Counted from the first letter of the stretch, positions 24,838 to 33,126 are shown. The stretch is 64,000 nt of DNA from JBBCJR01 sp037190805 (GCA_037190805.1 JBBCJR010000004.1:372001-436000); one strand, 5' to 3'. Program-made: numbers and translations. Notes: a model not told the origin generated them from the letters alone.

Positions 24838-25890
24838 TCAGAACTCCTGTTCGAGCTTCTTCGCCATTTCCTCGATATTTTCCGGCGGCCATCCGGGAAT
24901 GTCCATGCCGAGCTTCAGACCCATGGAAGCGAGAACTTCCTTGATCTCGTTCAGGCTCTTGCGGCCGAAGTTCGGCGTGCGGAGCATCTCGGCCTCGGTC
25001 TTCTGGACGAGGTCGCCGATATAGATGATGTTGTCGTTCTTCAGGCAGTTGGCCGACCGCACCGACAATTCCAGCTCGTCCACCTTCTTGAGCAGGAAGC
25101 GGTTGATCTGGTTGCTGTCCTGCGGCGCCTCGGACGAGGTCGTGGCAATGCCGGTCGCGACCGGGCGCTGCGGAACAGCGCTGTCCTCGAAGGTCACGAA
25201 CAGGGCCAGCTGGTCCTGCAGGATGCGCGCGGCATAGGCCAACGCCTCCTCGGGGGTGATCGTGCCGTCGGTCTCGACCGTCAGGTTCAGCTTGTCATAG
25301 TCCAGCGCCTGGCCGACGCGGGTGTTCTCGACCTTGTAGGCGACCTGACGCACCGGCGAATAGAGCGCGTCGATCGGGATCAGGCCGATCGGCGCATCGG
25401 CCGGACGGTTGTTGATCGCCGGGACATAACCCTTACCCGGCTCGGCGGTCAGCTCCATGTTAAGCGTCGCGCCGGCGTCGAGGTGGCAGATGACCAGTTC
25501 GGGATTCATCACCTCGATGTCGCCCGTCGTGGCGATCTGGCCGGCGGTGACCTCGGCCGGGCCGGTCGCCGACAGCTGCAGCCGCTTCGGGCCGTCGCCC
25601 TGCATCCTCAGCGCGATCTGCTTCACGTTGAGGACGATGTCGGTAACATCCTCGCGCACGCCGGTGAGGCTCGAAAATTCATGCAGCACGCCCTCGATCT
25701 TGATCGAGGTCACGGCCGCGCCCTGCAGCGAGGACAGAAGCACGCGACGCAGGGCATTGCCGAGCGTCAGGCCGAAGCCCCGCTCCAGCGGCTCGGCGAC
25801 GAACACGCCCTTGCGCTTGCGATCGCCCGACTTCAGCTCAAGGCCGGTGGGCTTCTTCAGGTCCTGCCAGTTCTTCGCGTTGATGGCCAC
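24838..25890 (-). CDS. rpoA: RNA polymerase alpha subunit
   Basis: The alpha subunit nucleates core polymerase assembly and contacts UP elements and activators. The 350-aa product shows the N-terminal dimerisation domain (GFGLTLGNALRRVLLSSLQGAAVTS) and, after a linker at about 240-265, the C-terminal DNA-binding domain with LSVRSANCLKNDNI and GRKSLNEIKEVL. I chose GTG 25890 (product VAINAKNWQDLKKP, read as fMet), because GGGAG lies eight bases upstream and the protein then matches the usual length. The upstream ATG codons at 25929 and 25920 have no such site. It is in the rpsM-rpsK-rpoA-rplQ operon. Confidence 0.96.
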   Translation of the reverse strand: MAINAKNWQDLKKPTGLELKSGDRKRKGVFVAEPLERGFGLTLGNALRRVLLSSLQGAAVTSIKIEGVLHEFSSLTGVREDVTDIVLNVKQIALRMQGDGPKRLQLSATGPAEVTAGQIATTGDIEVMNPELVICHLDAGATLNMELTAEPGKGYVPAINNRPADAPIGLIPIDALYSPVRQVAYKVENTRVGQALDYDKLNLTVETDGTITPEEALAYAARILQDQLALFVTFEDSAVPQRPVATGIATTSSEAPQDSNQINRFLLKKVDELELSVRSANCLKNDNIIYIGDLVQKTEAEMLRTPNFGRKSLNEIKEVLASMGLKLGMDIPGWPPENIEEMAKKLEQEF

Positions 25891-25976
25891 AGATGGCTCT
25901 CCCAGGCGAGACGGCGCCATTGGCGCCAAATGGGTCGACGGAGGGAGCGCCGAAACGCCCCGTCCAAGGCGTTGGA

Positions 25977-26366
25977 TTAGACGCGGCGGCGCTTCGGCGG
26001 ACGAACGCCGTTATGCGGGATCGAGGTCACGTCGCGGATCGAGGTGATCTGGAAGCCGACCGCCTGCAGCGCGCGCAGCGCGGACTCGCGGCCCGAACCG
26101 GGACCCTTGACCTCGACCTCGATGGTGCGAACGCCATGTTCCTGCGCTTTACGGCCGGCGTCTTCGGCAGCCACCTGGGCGGCATAGGGCGTCGACTTGC
26201 GGCTGCCCTTGAAGCCCATCATCCCCGATGACGACCAGGCAATCGCGTTGCCCTGGGCATCAGTGATGGTGATCATGGTGTTGTTGAAGCTGGCGTTCAC
26301 ATGAGCAACGCCAGAGGTGATGTTCTTGCGCTCGCGGCGGCGGATGCGCTGGGGTTCACGTGCCAT
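25977..26366 (-). CDS. rpsK: 30S ribosomal protein S11
   Basis: S11 forms part of the platform of the small subunit at the mRNA exit. The 129-aa product has the family core (HVNASFNNTMITITDAQGN, SGMMGFKGSRKSTPYAAQ) and the C-terminal PHNGVRPPKRRRV with its basic tail. It follows rpsM by 12 bases and precedes rpoA by 86 bases, the usual alpha-operon order; rpsD is absent here, as in other Alphaproteobacteria. Confidence 0.98.
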   Translation of the reverse strand: MAREPQRIRRRERKNITSGVAHVNASFNNTMITITDAQGNAIAWSSSGMMGFKGSRKSTPYAAQVAAEDAGRKAQEHGVRTIEVEVKGPGSGRESALRALQAVGFQITSIRDVTSIPHNGVRPPKRRRV

Positions 26367-26378
26367 GATGCGCGTTCC

Positions 26379-26747
26379 TTACTTCTTCTTGCCGGCGATG
26401 GGCTTCGCCTTGCCCTTGCGGGTGCGGGCGTTGGTGTGGGTGCGCTGACCGCGCACCGGCAGGCCCTTGCGGTGGCGAAGGCCGCGATAGCAGGCCAGGT
26501 CCATCAGCCGCTTGATGTTGAGCGCGGTCTGGCGGCGCAGGTCGCCCTCGACCGTATGGTCGCGGTCGATCGCCTCGCGGATCTGCAGAACCTCAGCGTC
26601 GGTGAGGTCCTGAACCCGGCGCTCGCGCGGAATGCCCAGCTGCTCGGTCAGCTTCGCTGCCTGGGTGCGGCCGATGCCGTGAATGTAGGTGAGCGCGATT
26701 TCGACGCGCTTGTTGGTCGGGATGTTGACGCCCGCAATACGTGCCAC
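26379..26747 (-). CDS. rpsM: 30S ribosomal protein S13
   Basis: S13 lies in the head of the small subunit and bridges to 5S/L5. The 122-aa product begins at GTG 26747 (VARIAGVNIPTNKR, fMet start), 10-13 bases after AGGAGA. The frame is open to ATG 26792, but that extra stretch is not conserved. The C-terminal basic tail has the family RTHTNARTRKGKAK. It is first in the rpsM-rpsK-rpoA-rplQ transcript and has its own sigma70-type promoter at 26877-26905, with a 120-base leader. Confidence 0.97.
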   Translation of the reverse strand: MARIAGVNIPTNKRVEIALTYIHGIGRTQAAKLTEQLGIPRERRVQDLTDAEVLQIREAIDRDHTVEGDLRRQTALNIKRLMDLACYRGLRHRKGLPVRGQRTHTNARTRKGKAKPIAGKKK

Positions 26748-26876
26748 TTGTCTGTTCTCCTGCTCCACAGGACGCGAGGGCGCGCATCCCATCTCAAAGC
26801 GTTGGTCCCGAAATGACCGAAACCGGCGAGCGCACAGCTGGCGCTGCCGGGGGAACCGGTCGATCGGGATGACCTG

Positions 26877-26905
26877 CTGTTAAGGGGGCCATCCGACCGA
26901 GTCAA
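26877..26905 (-). promoter_or_regulatory. Sigma70-type promoter for rpsM-rpsK-rpoA-rplQ
   Basis: On the minus strand TTGACT (26905-26900) and TAACAG (26882-26877) are 17 bases apart. It lies in the 261-base gap between adk and rpsM, about 120 bases before the rpsM start. The -10 is weak, the -35 near consensus; no other pair this good was seen in the gap. Confidence 0.62.
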
Positions 26906-27008
26906 GCGCCCTGCCCCGCTTCGTCCGATCTCATGTGATAAGGTCGACAAGAGCCGCCTAACTGATAGCCCGGACCGGATCGCGAACGGTGCGAACCGGT
27001 GCCACGGG

Positions 27009-27656
27009 CTATTCGTCCAGCAGCGTCTCGATCGCGCCATAGACCTCGTCGATATCCGCCATGCCGTCGACCCGGGCAACCAGTCCGCGGGCCTCATAAT
27101 AAGGCAGGATCGGCGCCGTCTTGGCACGATATTCGGCCATGCGGGTGCGCACCGTCTCGGCATTGTCGTCCGGCCGGCGCTTGAATTCGCTCGATCCGCA
27201 GACATCGCAGACGTTCGGCTTCACCGGCGGCTTGAACCGATCATGATAGCCGGCACCGCATTTGGCGCAGGAAAACCGCCCGGTAATCCGCTCGACCAGC
27301 GCATCCTCGTCGACCGCCAGCTCGATCACGCGATCGAGCGTCATGCCCTTGCTGGCCAGCAGTACGTCCAACGCCTCGGCCTGCGCACGCGTGCGCGGGA
27401 AACCGTCGAGGATGAAGCCGGTCTGGACGTCATCCTGATCCAACCGGTCCGACAGGATGCCGATGACGATGTCATCCGACACCAGTTCACCGGCGGCCAT
27501 CACCGCCTTGGCCTTGAGGCCGACCGGCGTCTCGGCGGCGACGGCAGCCCGCAGCATGTCGCCCGTCGACAGCTGGACCATGCCCCGCTCGTCCTGAAGC
27601 CGGGTCGCCTGGGTCCCCTTACCGGCCCCCGGAGGGCCGAGCAGGATGATGTTCAC
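27009..27656 (-). CDS. adk: Adenylate kinase (zinc-LID type)
   Basis: Interconverts ATP+AMP and 2 ADP. The 215-aa product has the P-loop GPPGAGKGTQ (7-16), the AMP-binding STGDMLR, and the DGFPRT motif. Its LID carries four Cys, C130-x2-C133 and C150-x2-C153, which would bind zinc as in Gram-positive enzymes and some Alphaproteobacteria; E. coli Adk has a hydrogen-bonded LID in that place. Its first four bases overlap the end of secY (27653-27656), a coupling typical of spc operons. Confidence 0.97.
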   Translation of the reverse strand: MNIILLGPPGAGKGTQATRLQDERGMVQLSTGDMLRAAVAAETPVGLKAKAVMAAGELVSDDIVIGILSDRLDQDDVQTGFILDGFPRTRAQAEALDVLLASKGMTLDRVIELAVDEDALVERITGRFSCAKCGAGYHDRFKPPVKPNVCDVCGSSEFKRRPDDNAETVRTRMAEYRAKTAPILPYYEARGLVARVDGMADIDEVYGAIETLLDE

Positions 27657-29017
27657 CGACGTCCTCCCCGCAGTTTCGCCTTCTTGATCAGGCCCTCATA
27701 CTGGTGTGCCAGCAGATGGCTCTGAATCTGCGTCACCGTGTCCATGGTCACGTTGACGACGATGAGGAGGCTGGTGCCGCCAAGATAGAAGGGCACGGCC
27801 AGCCGCGAGATCAGGAACTCCGGCACCAGGCAGATCAGCGTCAGATAGGCGGCGCCGATGACGGTGATCCGGGTCAGGACATAGTCGAGATATTCCTGCG
27901 TCCGCTGCCCCGGACGGATGCCGGGAATGAAGCCGCCGTGCTTCTTCAGATTCTCGGCCGTCTCCTCAGGGTTGAAGACCACGGCGGTGTAGAAGAAGCA
28001 GAAGAAGATGATGCCGAAGGCGTAGAGCGACATGTAGAGCGGCGAACCGTGCTGGAGCGCGGTCGTGACCGTGATCATGAAATCGCCCCACGCGCTCTCC
28101 CCCTGCGTGCGCTGGCCAGCGAACTGGGCGACGGTCAACGGCATCAGCAGCAGCGAGGACGCGAAGATCGGCGGAATGACGCCGGCGGTGTTGATCTTCA
28201 GCGGCAGGTGGCTGGTCTCGTTCTGGACCATGCCGCGCGCCGACTGGCGCTTCGGATACTGGATCAGGATACGGCGCTGGGCACGTTCCATGAAGCAGAT
28301 GAAGGCGATGAGCGTGAAGGCCACGGCGATGATCGCGATGATCAGCAGCGGCGACATGGCGCCGGTACGCCCCTGTTCGAACAGACCGATCAGCGCCGAC
28401 GGCAGCGCCGCGACGATGCCGGCCATGATGATCAGCGAGATGCCGTTGCCGATGCCCCGCGCCGTAACCTGCTCGCCCAGCCACATCAGGAACATGGTGC
28501 CGCCGACCAGCGTCACCACCACCGACAGGCGGAAGAAATAGCCAGGATCGATAACCGCCGACATGCCCTGGGAAGCGCCGAAGCTCTCCAGACCCACCGC
28601 AATGCCGTAACCCTGCACCGCGCACAGCAGCACGGTCCCATAGCGGGTGTACTGGTTCAGCTTCTTGCGCCCGCTCTCGCCTTCCTTCTTCAGCGCGCCC
28701 AGCGTGGGCGACAGCGAGGTCGCAAGCTGCACCACGATCGACGCGGTGATGTAGGGCATGACGCCCAAGGCGATCACCGACATACGCTCGAGCGCGCCGC
28801 CCGAGAACATGTTGAAGAAGTCGAGGACGCCACCCTGCGTTCGGGCGAACAGCGACGCCAGCGCCTGCGGGTCGATCCCCGGCAGCGGCACGAATGACAG
28901 CAGACGAAAGACGATCAGCGCGCCGATCGTGAACCAGATCCGCTGCTTGAGATCGGTCGCCTTCGAAAAGGACGACCAGTTGATGTTGGCAGCGAGTTGT
29001 TCGGCGGCGGATGCCAT
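27653..29017 (-). CDS. secY: Preprotein translocase subunit SecY
   Basis: Central channel of the Sec translocon in the inner membrane. The 454-aa product has ten predicted spans, the plug and first-span region (LPGIDPQALASLF, FNMFSGGALERMSV), the conserved cytoplasmic loop with RRILIQYPKRQ, and the C-terminal QTQ-free tail usual in this family. ATG 29017 (MASAAEQLAANINW) is the standard start; an in-frame ATG 21 bases upstream is not favoured. It follows rplO by 108 bases, which include a strong inverted repeat, and overlaps adk by four bases. Confidence 0.97.
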   Translation of the reverse strand: MASAAEQLAANINWSSFSKATDLKQRIWFTIGALIVFRLLSFVPLPGIDPQALASLFARTQGGVLDFFNMFSGGALERMSVIALGVMPYITASIVVQLATSLSPTLGALKKEGESGRKKLNQYTRYGTVLLCAVQGYGIAVGLESFGASQGMSAVIDPGYFFRLSVVVTLVGGTMFLMWLGEQVTARGIGNGISLIIMAGIVAALPSALIGLFEQGRTGAMSPLLIIAIIAVAFTLIAFICFMERAQRRILIQYPKRQSARGMVQNETSHLPLKINTAGVIPPIFASSLLLMPLTVAQFAGQRTQGESAWGDFMITVTTALQHGSPLYMSLYAFGIIFFCFFYTAVVFNPEETAENLKKHGGFIPGIRPGQRTQEYLDYVLTRITVIGAAYLTLICLVPEFLISRLAVPFYLGGTSLLIVVNVTMDTVTQIQSHLLAHQYEGLIKKAKLRGGRR

Positions 29018-29085
29018 CAGTGTCGACCCCAAACCCAAAAATACATGGCGGCGGACTGCATCGCTGCCCCCCGCCGCCTCATATA

Positions 29086-29118
29086 ATGTCCGGGCCGGAC
29101 TTGTCTAAGCCCGGACAT
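29086..29118 (-). promoter_or_regulatory. Hairpin between rplO and secY
   Basis: A perfect 10-bp inverted repeat (29086-29095 with 29109-29118) with a 13-base loop, beginning seven bases after the rplO stop in the transcribed direction. It lacks a T-tract and may act as an attenuator, a processing site or a 3' stabiliser that separates ribosomal-protein from secY expression. Confidence 0.5.
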
Positions 29119-29125
29119 GACGTTT

Positions 29126-29653
29126 TCAGGCCTTGGCCTTCTTGGCGCCCTTGCCCTTCTTGGCGGCCGCCTTTTCCGCGGCTGGCACGACCTCGATCAC
29201 CGATACGGTTCCACCAGCCTTTTCAACAGCTTCCAGCGCGCCTTTCGACACGCCGGCGACGTTGAACGACAGCTTCGCGGTCAGCGCGCCCTTGCCCAGC
29301 AGGCGAACCCCGTCCTTGCCGCCACGGGCGAGGCCGGCGGCCTTCAGCGCCTGATGGTCGACGGTCGCCTTGGCGTCCAGCTTGCCGGCGTCGAGCGCCT
29401 TCTGGATCGCGCCCAGGTTCACCTCGGCATAATCCTTGGCGAAGATGTTGTTGAAGCCGCGCTTGGGCAGCCGCATGTGGAGCGGCATCTGGCCGCCCTC
29501 GAAGCCCTTGATCGCGACGCCGGAACGGCTCTTCTGACCCTTCTGGCCGCGCCCGGCAGTCTTGCCGAGGCCCGAACCGATGCCACGGCCGACGCGAACG
29601 CGCGACTTGCGGGCACCGGGATTGTCACGAAGGTCGTTGAGGGTGAAGGTCAT
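29126..29653 (-). CDS. rplO: 50S ribosomal protein L15
   Basis: Late-assembly large-subunit protein. The 175-aa product begins MTFTLNDLRDNPGARKSRVR and contains the glycine/lysine-rich loop (GRGIGSGLGKTAGRGQKGQKSRSG, residues about 25-48) that reaches into 23S rRNA, then GFEGGQMPLHMRLPKRGF. It ends in a Lys/Ala-rich tail of about 20 residues longer than in E. coli. ATG 29653 is preferred over ATG 29662, which adds three unconserved residues. It lies between rpmD and secY in the spc order. Confidence 0.97.
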   Translation of the reverse strand: MTFTLNDLRDNPGARKSRVRVGRGIGSGLGKTAGRGQKGQKSRSGVAIKGFEGGQMPLHMRLPKRGFNNIFAKDYAEVNLGAIQKALDAGKLDAKATVDHQALKAAGLARGGKDGVRLLGKGALTAKLSFNVAGVSKGALEAVEKAGGTVSVIEVVPAAEKAAAKKGKGAKKAKA

Positions 29654-29713
29654 TGTCTGCACTCGCTTTCGCTATGGTCGCGCGTTGTCGGAAAAGGATC
29701 GGGTCGGGGGCGT

Positions 29714-29890
29714 TCAGCCCTCAACCTTCACCATGTGCTGCACCTTGCGGATCATCCCGCGCACTTCCGGAGTATCCTCCAGCTCGCGGGTCCGATGCAG
29801 CTTGTTGAGGCCCAGACCGACCAGCGTCGCGCGCTGGTCCTTGGTCCGGCGGATCGGCGATCCGGTCTGGGTGATCTTGATCTTCGCCAT
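29714..29890 (-). CDS. rpmD: 50S ribosomal protein L30
   Basis: A 58-aa protein that fills the gap between rpsE and rplO, where L30 belongs. Translation reads MAKIKITQTGSPIRRTKDQ, then TLVGLGLNKLHRTRELEDTPEVRGM, ending in HMVKVEG. The paired GLNKLHRTRELEDTPEVRGMI stretch is characteristic of L30. It starts five bases after the rpsE stop and ends 60 bases before the rplO start. The short length is normal. Confidence 0.97.
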   Translation of the reverse strand: MAKIKITQTGSPIRRTKDQRATLVGLGLNKLHRTRELEDTPEVRGMIRKVQHMVKVEG

Positions 29891-29895
29891 TGATC

Positions 29896-30609
29896 TTACT
29901 CCACGACCGCTTCGGCTTCAGCCGCGGCCTGCTTGGCCGAGATGTCGCCGCGACGGCCCATGATGTCGGCGATCTTCAGGCCACGGCGCTGCGCCACCGA
30001 CTTCGGCGACGTCTGCTCCGTCAGCGCCGAGAAGGTCGCGCGGATCATGTTATAGGGATTGCTGGTGCCGACCGACTTGGTGACCACGTCGGCAACGCCC
30101 AGGCTCTCGAACACGGCGCGCATCGGGCCGCCGGCGATGATGCCCGTGCCCTGCGGGGCCGAACGAACATGAACCCGGCCGGCACCGAAGTGGCCCGCGC
30201 CGTCATGATGCAGGGTCCGACCCTCGCGCAGCGGCACGCGGATCATCGCCTTCTTGGCCGACGCCGTCGCCTTCGAGATCGCCTCGGGCACCTCGCGAGC
30301 CTTGCCATGGCCGAAGCCGACCCGGCCCTTGCCGTCACCGACCACGACCAGCGCCGCGAAGCCGAAACGCTTACCGCCCTTCACGGTCTTCGAGACGCGG
30401 TTGATGTGGACCAGCTTCTCGATCAGCTCAGGACCTTCGTCCTCGGCCGCGCCGCGACGGTCGTCACGACGGCCACGGCCCCGGTCGCCACCACGGCCAC
30501 CACGGTCGCCGCCCCGGCCCGCGCCTGGTCCACGTGGACCACGGCCACGGCCGCCACGGTTCTCACCCTCGGGCTGCCCCTGGACGGGATTGTCGATAAC
30601 CTCAGCCAT
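29896..30609 (-). CDS. rpsE: 30S ribosomal protein S5, with Gly/Arg-rich N-terminus
   Basis: S5 helps mRNA unwinding and decoding accuracy. The 237-aa product is about 70 residues longer than the E. coli protein because of an N-terminal region (about residues 15-55) rich in RGG and RG repeats with Asp/Arg stretches. The S5 core follows: HINRVSKTVKGGKRFGF, the GDGKGRVGFG loop, and the C-terminal GTSNPYNMIRATF. The extended form, which I have met in other Sphingomonadales, starts at ATG 30609 directly after the rplR stop. RGG tracts are RNA-binding in other proteins; whether this one contacts rRNA is unknown. Confidence 0.96.
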   Translation of the reverse strand: MAEVIDNPVQGQPEGENRGGRGRGPRGPGAGRGGDRGGRGGDRGRGRRDDRRGAAEDEGPELIEKLVHINRVSKTVKGGKRFGFAALVVVGDGKGRVGFGHGKAREVPEAISKATASAKKAMIRVPLREGRTLHHDGAGHFGAGRVHVRSAPQGTGIIAGGPMRAVFESLGVADVVTKSVGTSNPYNMIRATFSALTEQTSPKSVAQRRGLKIADIMGRRGDISAKQAAAEAEAVVE

Positions 30610-30963
30610 TTAGAACTCCAATCCGCCTTCGCGGGCGCCATCGGCCAGGGCCTTGACGCGTCCATGGAACAGGAAACCGCCACGGTCGAACACGACCGTG
30701 CTGATGCCCGCCGCCTTCGCCCGCTCCGCAACGCGCTTGCCAACTTCGGCAGCCGCCTGCGCAGTCGCGCCGGTCGAACCGCGCGCGTCCTTCTCCAGCG
30801 TTGACGCCGACGCGATCGTGCGACCGGCAGTGTCGTCGATCACCTGGGCATAGATATGCCGGCCCGAGCGATGGATCGATAGGCGGGCGCGGTCGCCCGC
30901 GCGGGCGCGCAGCTGGGTGCGAACCCGGCGACGGCGCTTTTCGAACAAGGAGAGCTTGGCCAT
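30610..30963 (-). CDS. rplR: 50S ribosomal protein L18
   Basis: Binds 5S rRNA in the central protuberance. The 117-aa product has the RARLSIHRSGRHIYAQVID segment, ASASTLEKDARG, and the conserved C-terminal VVFDRGGFLFHGRVKALADGAREGGLEF. Its start overlaps the rplF stop by one base and its stop directly abuts rpsE, so the three are tightly coupled. Confidence 0.97.
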   Translation of the reverse strand: MAKLSLFEKRRRRVRTQLRARAGDRARLSIHRSGRHIYAQVIDDTAGRTIASASTLEKDARGSTGATAQAAAEVGKRVAERAKAAGISTVVFDRGGFLFHGRVKALADGAREGGLEF

Positions 30964-31496
30964 TACTTCTTCTTCCCTTCCTTGCGGAAGATCGTCTCGC
31001 CGCGATACTTGATGCCCTTGCCCTTATAGGGTTCGGGCTTGCGCCAGCGCCGGATCTCGGCCGCGACCTGACCAACCTGCTGCTTGTCGTTGCCGCTGAT
31101 CTGAACCGTCGTCTGATCCGGGGTGGCGATGGTGATGCCCTCCGGAATCTCGTAGTTCACGTCATGGCTGTAGCCGAGCTGCAGCTTAAGCACCTTGCCC
31201 TGGGCATTGGCGCGATAGCCGACACCGGTGATCTCCAGGACCTTGGTGAAGCCTTCGGTGACGCCGGTCACCAGGTTCTGCACGCGGGTGCGCTGCATGC
31301 CCCAGAAGCCACGGGCGCGCTTGCTGTCGTTGGCGGGCTTGACGCTAATGGCGCCGTCCTCGACCGCATAGCTGACCTCGTTCAGCGTCGGCATCGACAG
31401 GGTACCCTTGGGTCCCTTGACCGAAATCACGCCGCTTTCGATGGTCGCCGACACGCCCGCAGGCAGCGCGACCGATTTCTTTCCGATGCGCGACAT
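30963..31496 (-). CDS. rplF: 50S ribosomal protein L6
   Basis: L6 sits near the sarcin-ricin loop at the factor-binding site. The 177-aa product has two repeat domains; MSRIGKKSVALPAGVSA opens the first, and the second carries VTGVGYRAN and LGYSHDVNYEIPEGI, followed by the basic PEPYKGKGIKYRGE end. One base is shared with rplR and two separate it from rpsH. Confidence 0.97.
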   Translation of the reverse strand: MSRIGKKSVALPAGVSATIESGVISVKGPKGTLSMPTLNEVSYAVEDGAISVKPANDSKRARGFWGMQRTRVQNLVTGVTEGFTKVLEITGVGYRANAQGKVLKLQLGYSHDVNYEIPEGITIATPDQTTVQISGNDKQQVGQVAAEIRRWRKPEPYKGKGIKYRGETIFRKEGKKK

Positions 31497-31498
31497 GA

Positions 31499-31894
31499 TC
31501 AGAACACCTCCGCCAGCACCTCGCCGCCGACATTCTGTTCGCGCGCTTCCGCGTCAGACAGAACGCCCTTTGGCGTCGAGACGATGGTGATGCCGAGGCC
31601 GTTGCGAATGGTCGGCAGGTCCTTGGCGCCCGAATAGACGCGCCGGCCCGGCTTCGAAACGCGGGCGACATGCTGGATCGCCGGCTGGCCCTCGAAATAT
31701 TTCAGCTCGATGCGGATGTCACGATGAACGCCTTCGCCTTCTTCGCGATAACCACGGATATAGCCTTCGCGCTGAAGCACATCGAGGACGCGCGCCCTCA
31801 GCTTCGACGCCGGCGACAGGACGCTGTCCTTCTTCGCCTGCTGGCCATTGCGGATGCGGGTGAGCAGATCACCCAGGGGATCGGTCAAAGCCAT
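31499..31894 (-). CDS. rpsH: 30S ribosomal protein S8
   Basis: Primary 16S-binding protein; in E. coli it also represses the spc operon by binding its mRNA. The 131-aa product begins MALTDPLGDLLTRIRNGQ and ends with the GLGITIVSTPKGVLSDAEAREQNVGGE segment that binds helix 21. Whether it represses here cannot be told, but rpsH stands in its standard place between rpsN and rplF. Confidence 0.98.
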   Translation of the reverse strand: MALTDPLGDLLTRIRNGQQAKKDSVLSPASKLRARVLDVLQREGYIRGYREEGEGVHRDIRIELKYFEGQPAIQHVARVSKPGRRVYSGAKDLPTIRNGLGITIVSTPKGVLSDAEAREQNVGGEVLAEVF

Positions 31895-31903
31895 GTCTCG
31901 TCC

Positions 31904-32209
31904 TTACCAGCTCGACTTCGTGACGCCGGGGATCAGGCCCTTGTTGGCCAGCTCACGCAGCATCACGCGCGACAGGTTGAACTTGCGGTAATAAGCCCGC
32001 GAACGGCCGGTCAGCATGCACCGGTTGCGGACCCGGGTCGGGTTCGCGTTGCGGGGAATCTCAGCCAGCTTCAGGCGCGCGATAAGACGCTCGCCTTCGT
32101 CCAGACTCTCGTCGTCCGCTTGTGCCTTCAGCCGCGCATACTTGCCGGCATACTGCTTGACCAGCTTCTTGCGACGCTCGTTCTTGTTGATCGAACTCAG
32201 TTTCGCCAT
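31904..32209 (-). CDS. rpsN: 30S ribosomal protein S14, zinc-free type
   Basis: S14 lies in the head of the small subunit. The 101-aa long form has RCMLTGRSRAYYRKFNLSRVMLRELA and ends GLIPGVTKSSW. It has no CxxC pairs, so it is the zinc-independent type typical of Proteobacteria. It sits between rplE (22 bases) and rpsH (9 bases). Confidence 0.97.
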   Translation of the reverse strand: MAKLSSINKNERRKKLVKQYAGKYARLKAQADDESLDEGERLIARLKLAEIPRNANPTRVRNRCMLTGRSRAYYRKFNLSRVMLRELANKGLIPGVTKSSW

Positions 32210-32231
32210 GACTTAAGTTCTTCCTTTCCGA

Positions 32232-32813
32232 TCAGGCCGCCTGCTGCTGGTCTTCGTTCTGCCCCTGGAAGGGCATACCGAAGAGCTTCAGCAGCGCGCG
32301 GGCCTCGTCGTCGGTCCGTGCGGTCGTAGTGATGATGATGTCCATGCCGCGGATCTTGTCGATCTTGTCGTAGCTGATCTCCGGAAAGATCAGCTGCTCT
32401 CTCAGACCCATGGCATAGTTGCCGTTGCCGTCGAACGACTTCGGGCTGATGCCCCGGAAGTCGCGGATACGCGGCATGGCAATGGTGATAAGACGGTCGA
32501 GAAACTCGTACATGCGCTCGCGGCGCAGAGTCACCTTGGCGCCGATGGGCATGCCTTCACGCAGCTTGAACTGCGCGATCGACTTCTTCGCCCGGGTCAC
32601 GACGGGCTTCTGCCCGGCGATCGCCATCATTTCGGCAGCCGCGATGTCGACCTTCTTCTTGTCCTGGGTGGCTTCGCCCACGCCCATGTTGATGACGATC
32701 TTGTCCAGCTTGGGAACCTGCATCGGGTTCTTGTAGCCGAACTGCTCCATCATCGCCTTGGCGTAGCGCTCGTCATAGAGCTTCTTCAGCCTGGGGACGT
32801 ACTTGTCAGCCAT
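32232..32813 (-). CDS. rplE: 50S ribosomal protein L5
   Basis: 5S rRNA-binding protein of the central protuberance. The 193-aa product starts MADKYVPRLKKLYDERY at ATG 32813, overlapping the end of rplX by eight bases. Family markers are DKIVINMGVGEATQDKK, PVVTRAKKSIAQFKLREG, RIRDFRGISPKSFDG and the final RALLKLFGMPF. The C-terminus has about ten Gln/Asp-rich residues beyond the usual end. Confidence 0.97.
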   Translation of the reverse strand: MADKYVPRLKKLYDERYAKAMMEQFGYKNPMQVPKLDKIVINMGVGEATQDKKKVDIAAAEMMAIAGQKPVVTRAKKSIAQFKLREGMPIGAKVTLRRERMYEFLDRLITIAMPRIRDFRGISPKSFDGNGNYAMGLREQLIFPEISYDKIDKIRGMDIIITTTARTDDEARALLKLFGMPFQGQNEDQQQAA

Positions 32814-33126
32814 TGATCTTCTCCCCGGACTTGACCGCGACGCGCACCTTCTTGCCGTCGACGGTCTCGAAGCGGACACGCGTCGGCTTGCCCGTCTTCG
32901 GGTCCTCGATCGCCACCTTCGACACATGGATCGGCGCCTCGGCGCGTTCCAGGCCACCCTCAGGGTTCGCCTGGCTCGGCTTGCGATGGCGGGTGATCAC
33001 GTTGACGCCGGACACGACAACCTTGGCCTCACGCGGCAGGGCGCGAACGACCTCCCCCTGCTTGCCCTTGTCCTTGCCCGACAGGACGACGACGCGGTCG
33101 CCCTTCTTGATCTTGAGAGCCGACAT
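32806..33126 (-). CDS. rplX: 50S ribosomal protein L24
   Basis: Assembly initiator of the large subunit. The 106-aa product opens with the KOW motif (KKGDRVVVLSGKDKGKQGEV) and has the conserved VNVITRHRKPSQANPEGG and KTGKPTRVRFE segments. It overlaps rplN by one base and rplE by eight, showing translational coupling of L14-L24-L5. Confidence 0.97.
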   Translation of the reverse strand: MSALKIKKGDRVVVLSGKDKGKQGEVVRALPREAKVVVSGVNVITRHRKPSQANPEGGLERAEAPIHVSKVAIEDPKTGKPTRVRFETVDGKKVRVAVKSGEKING

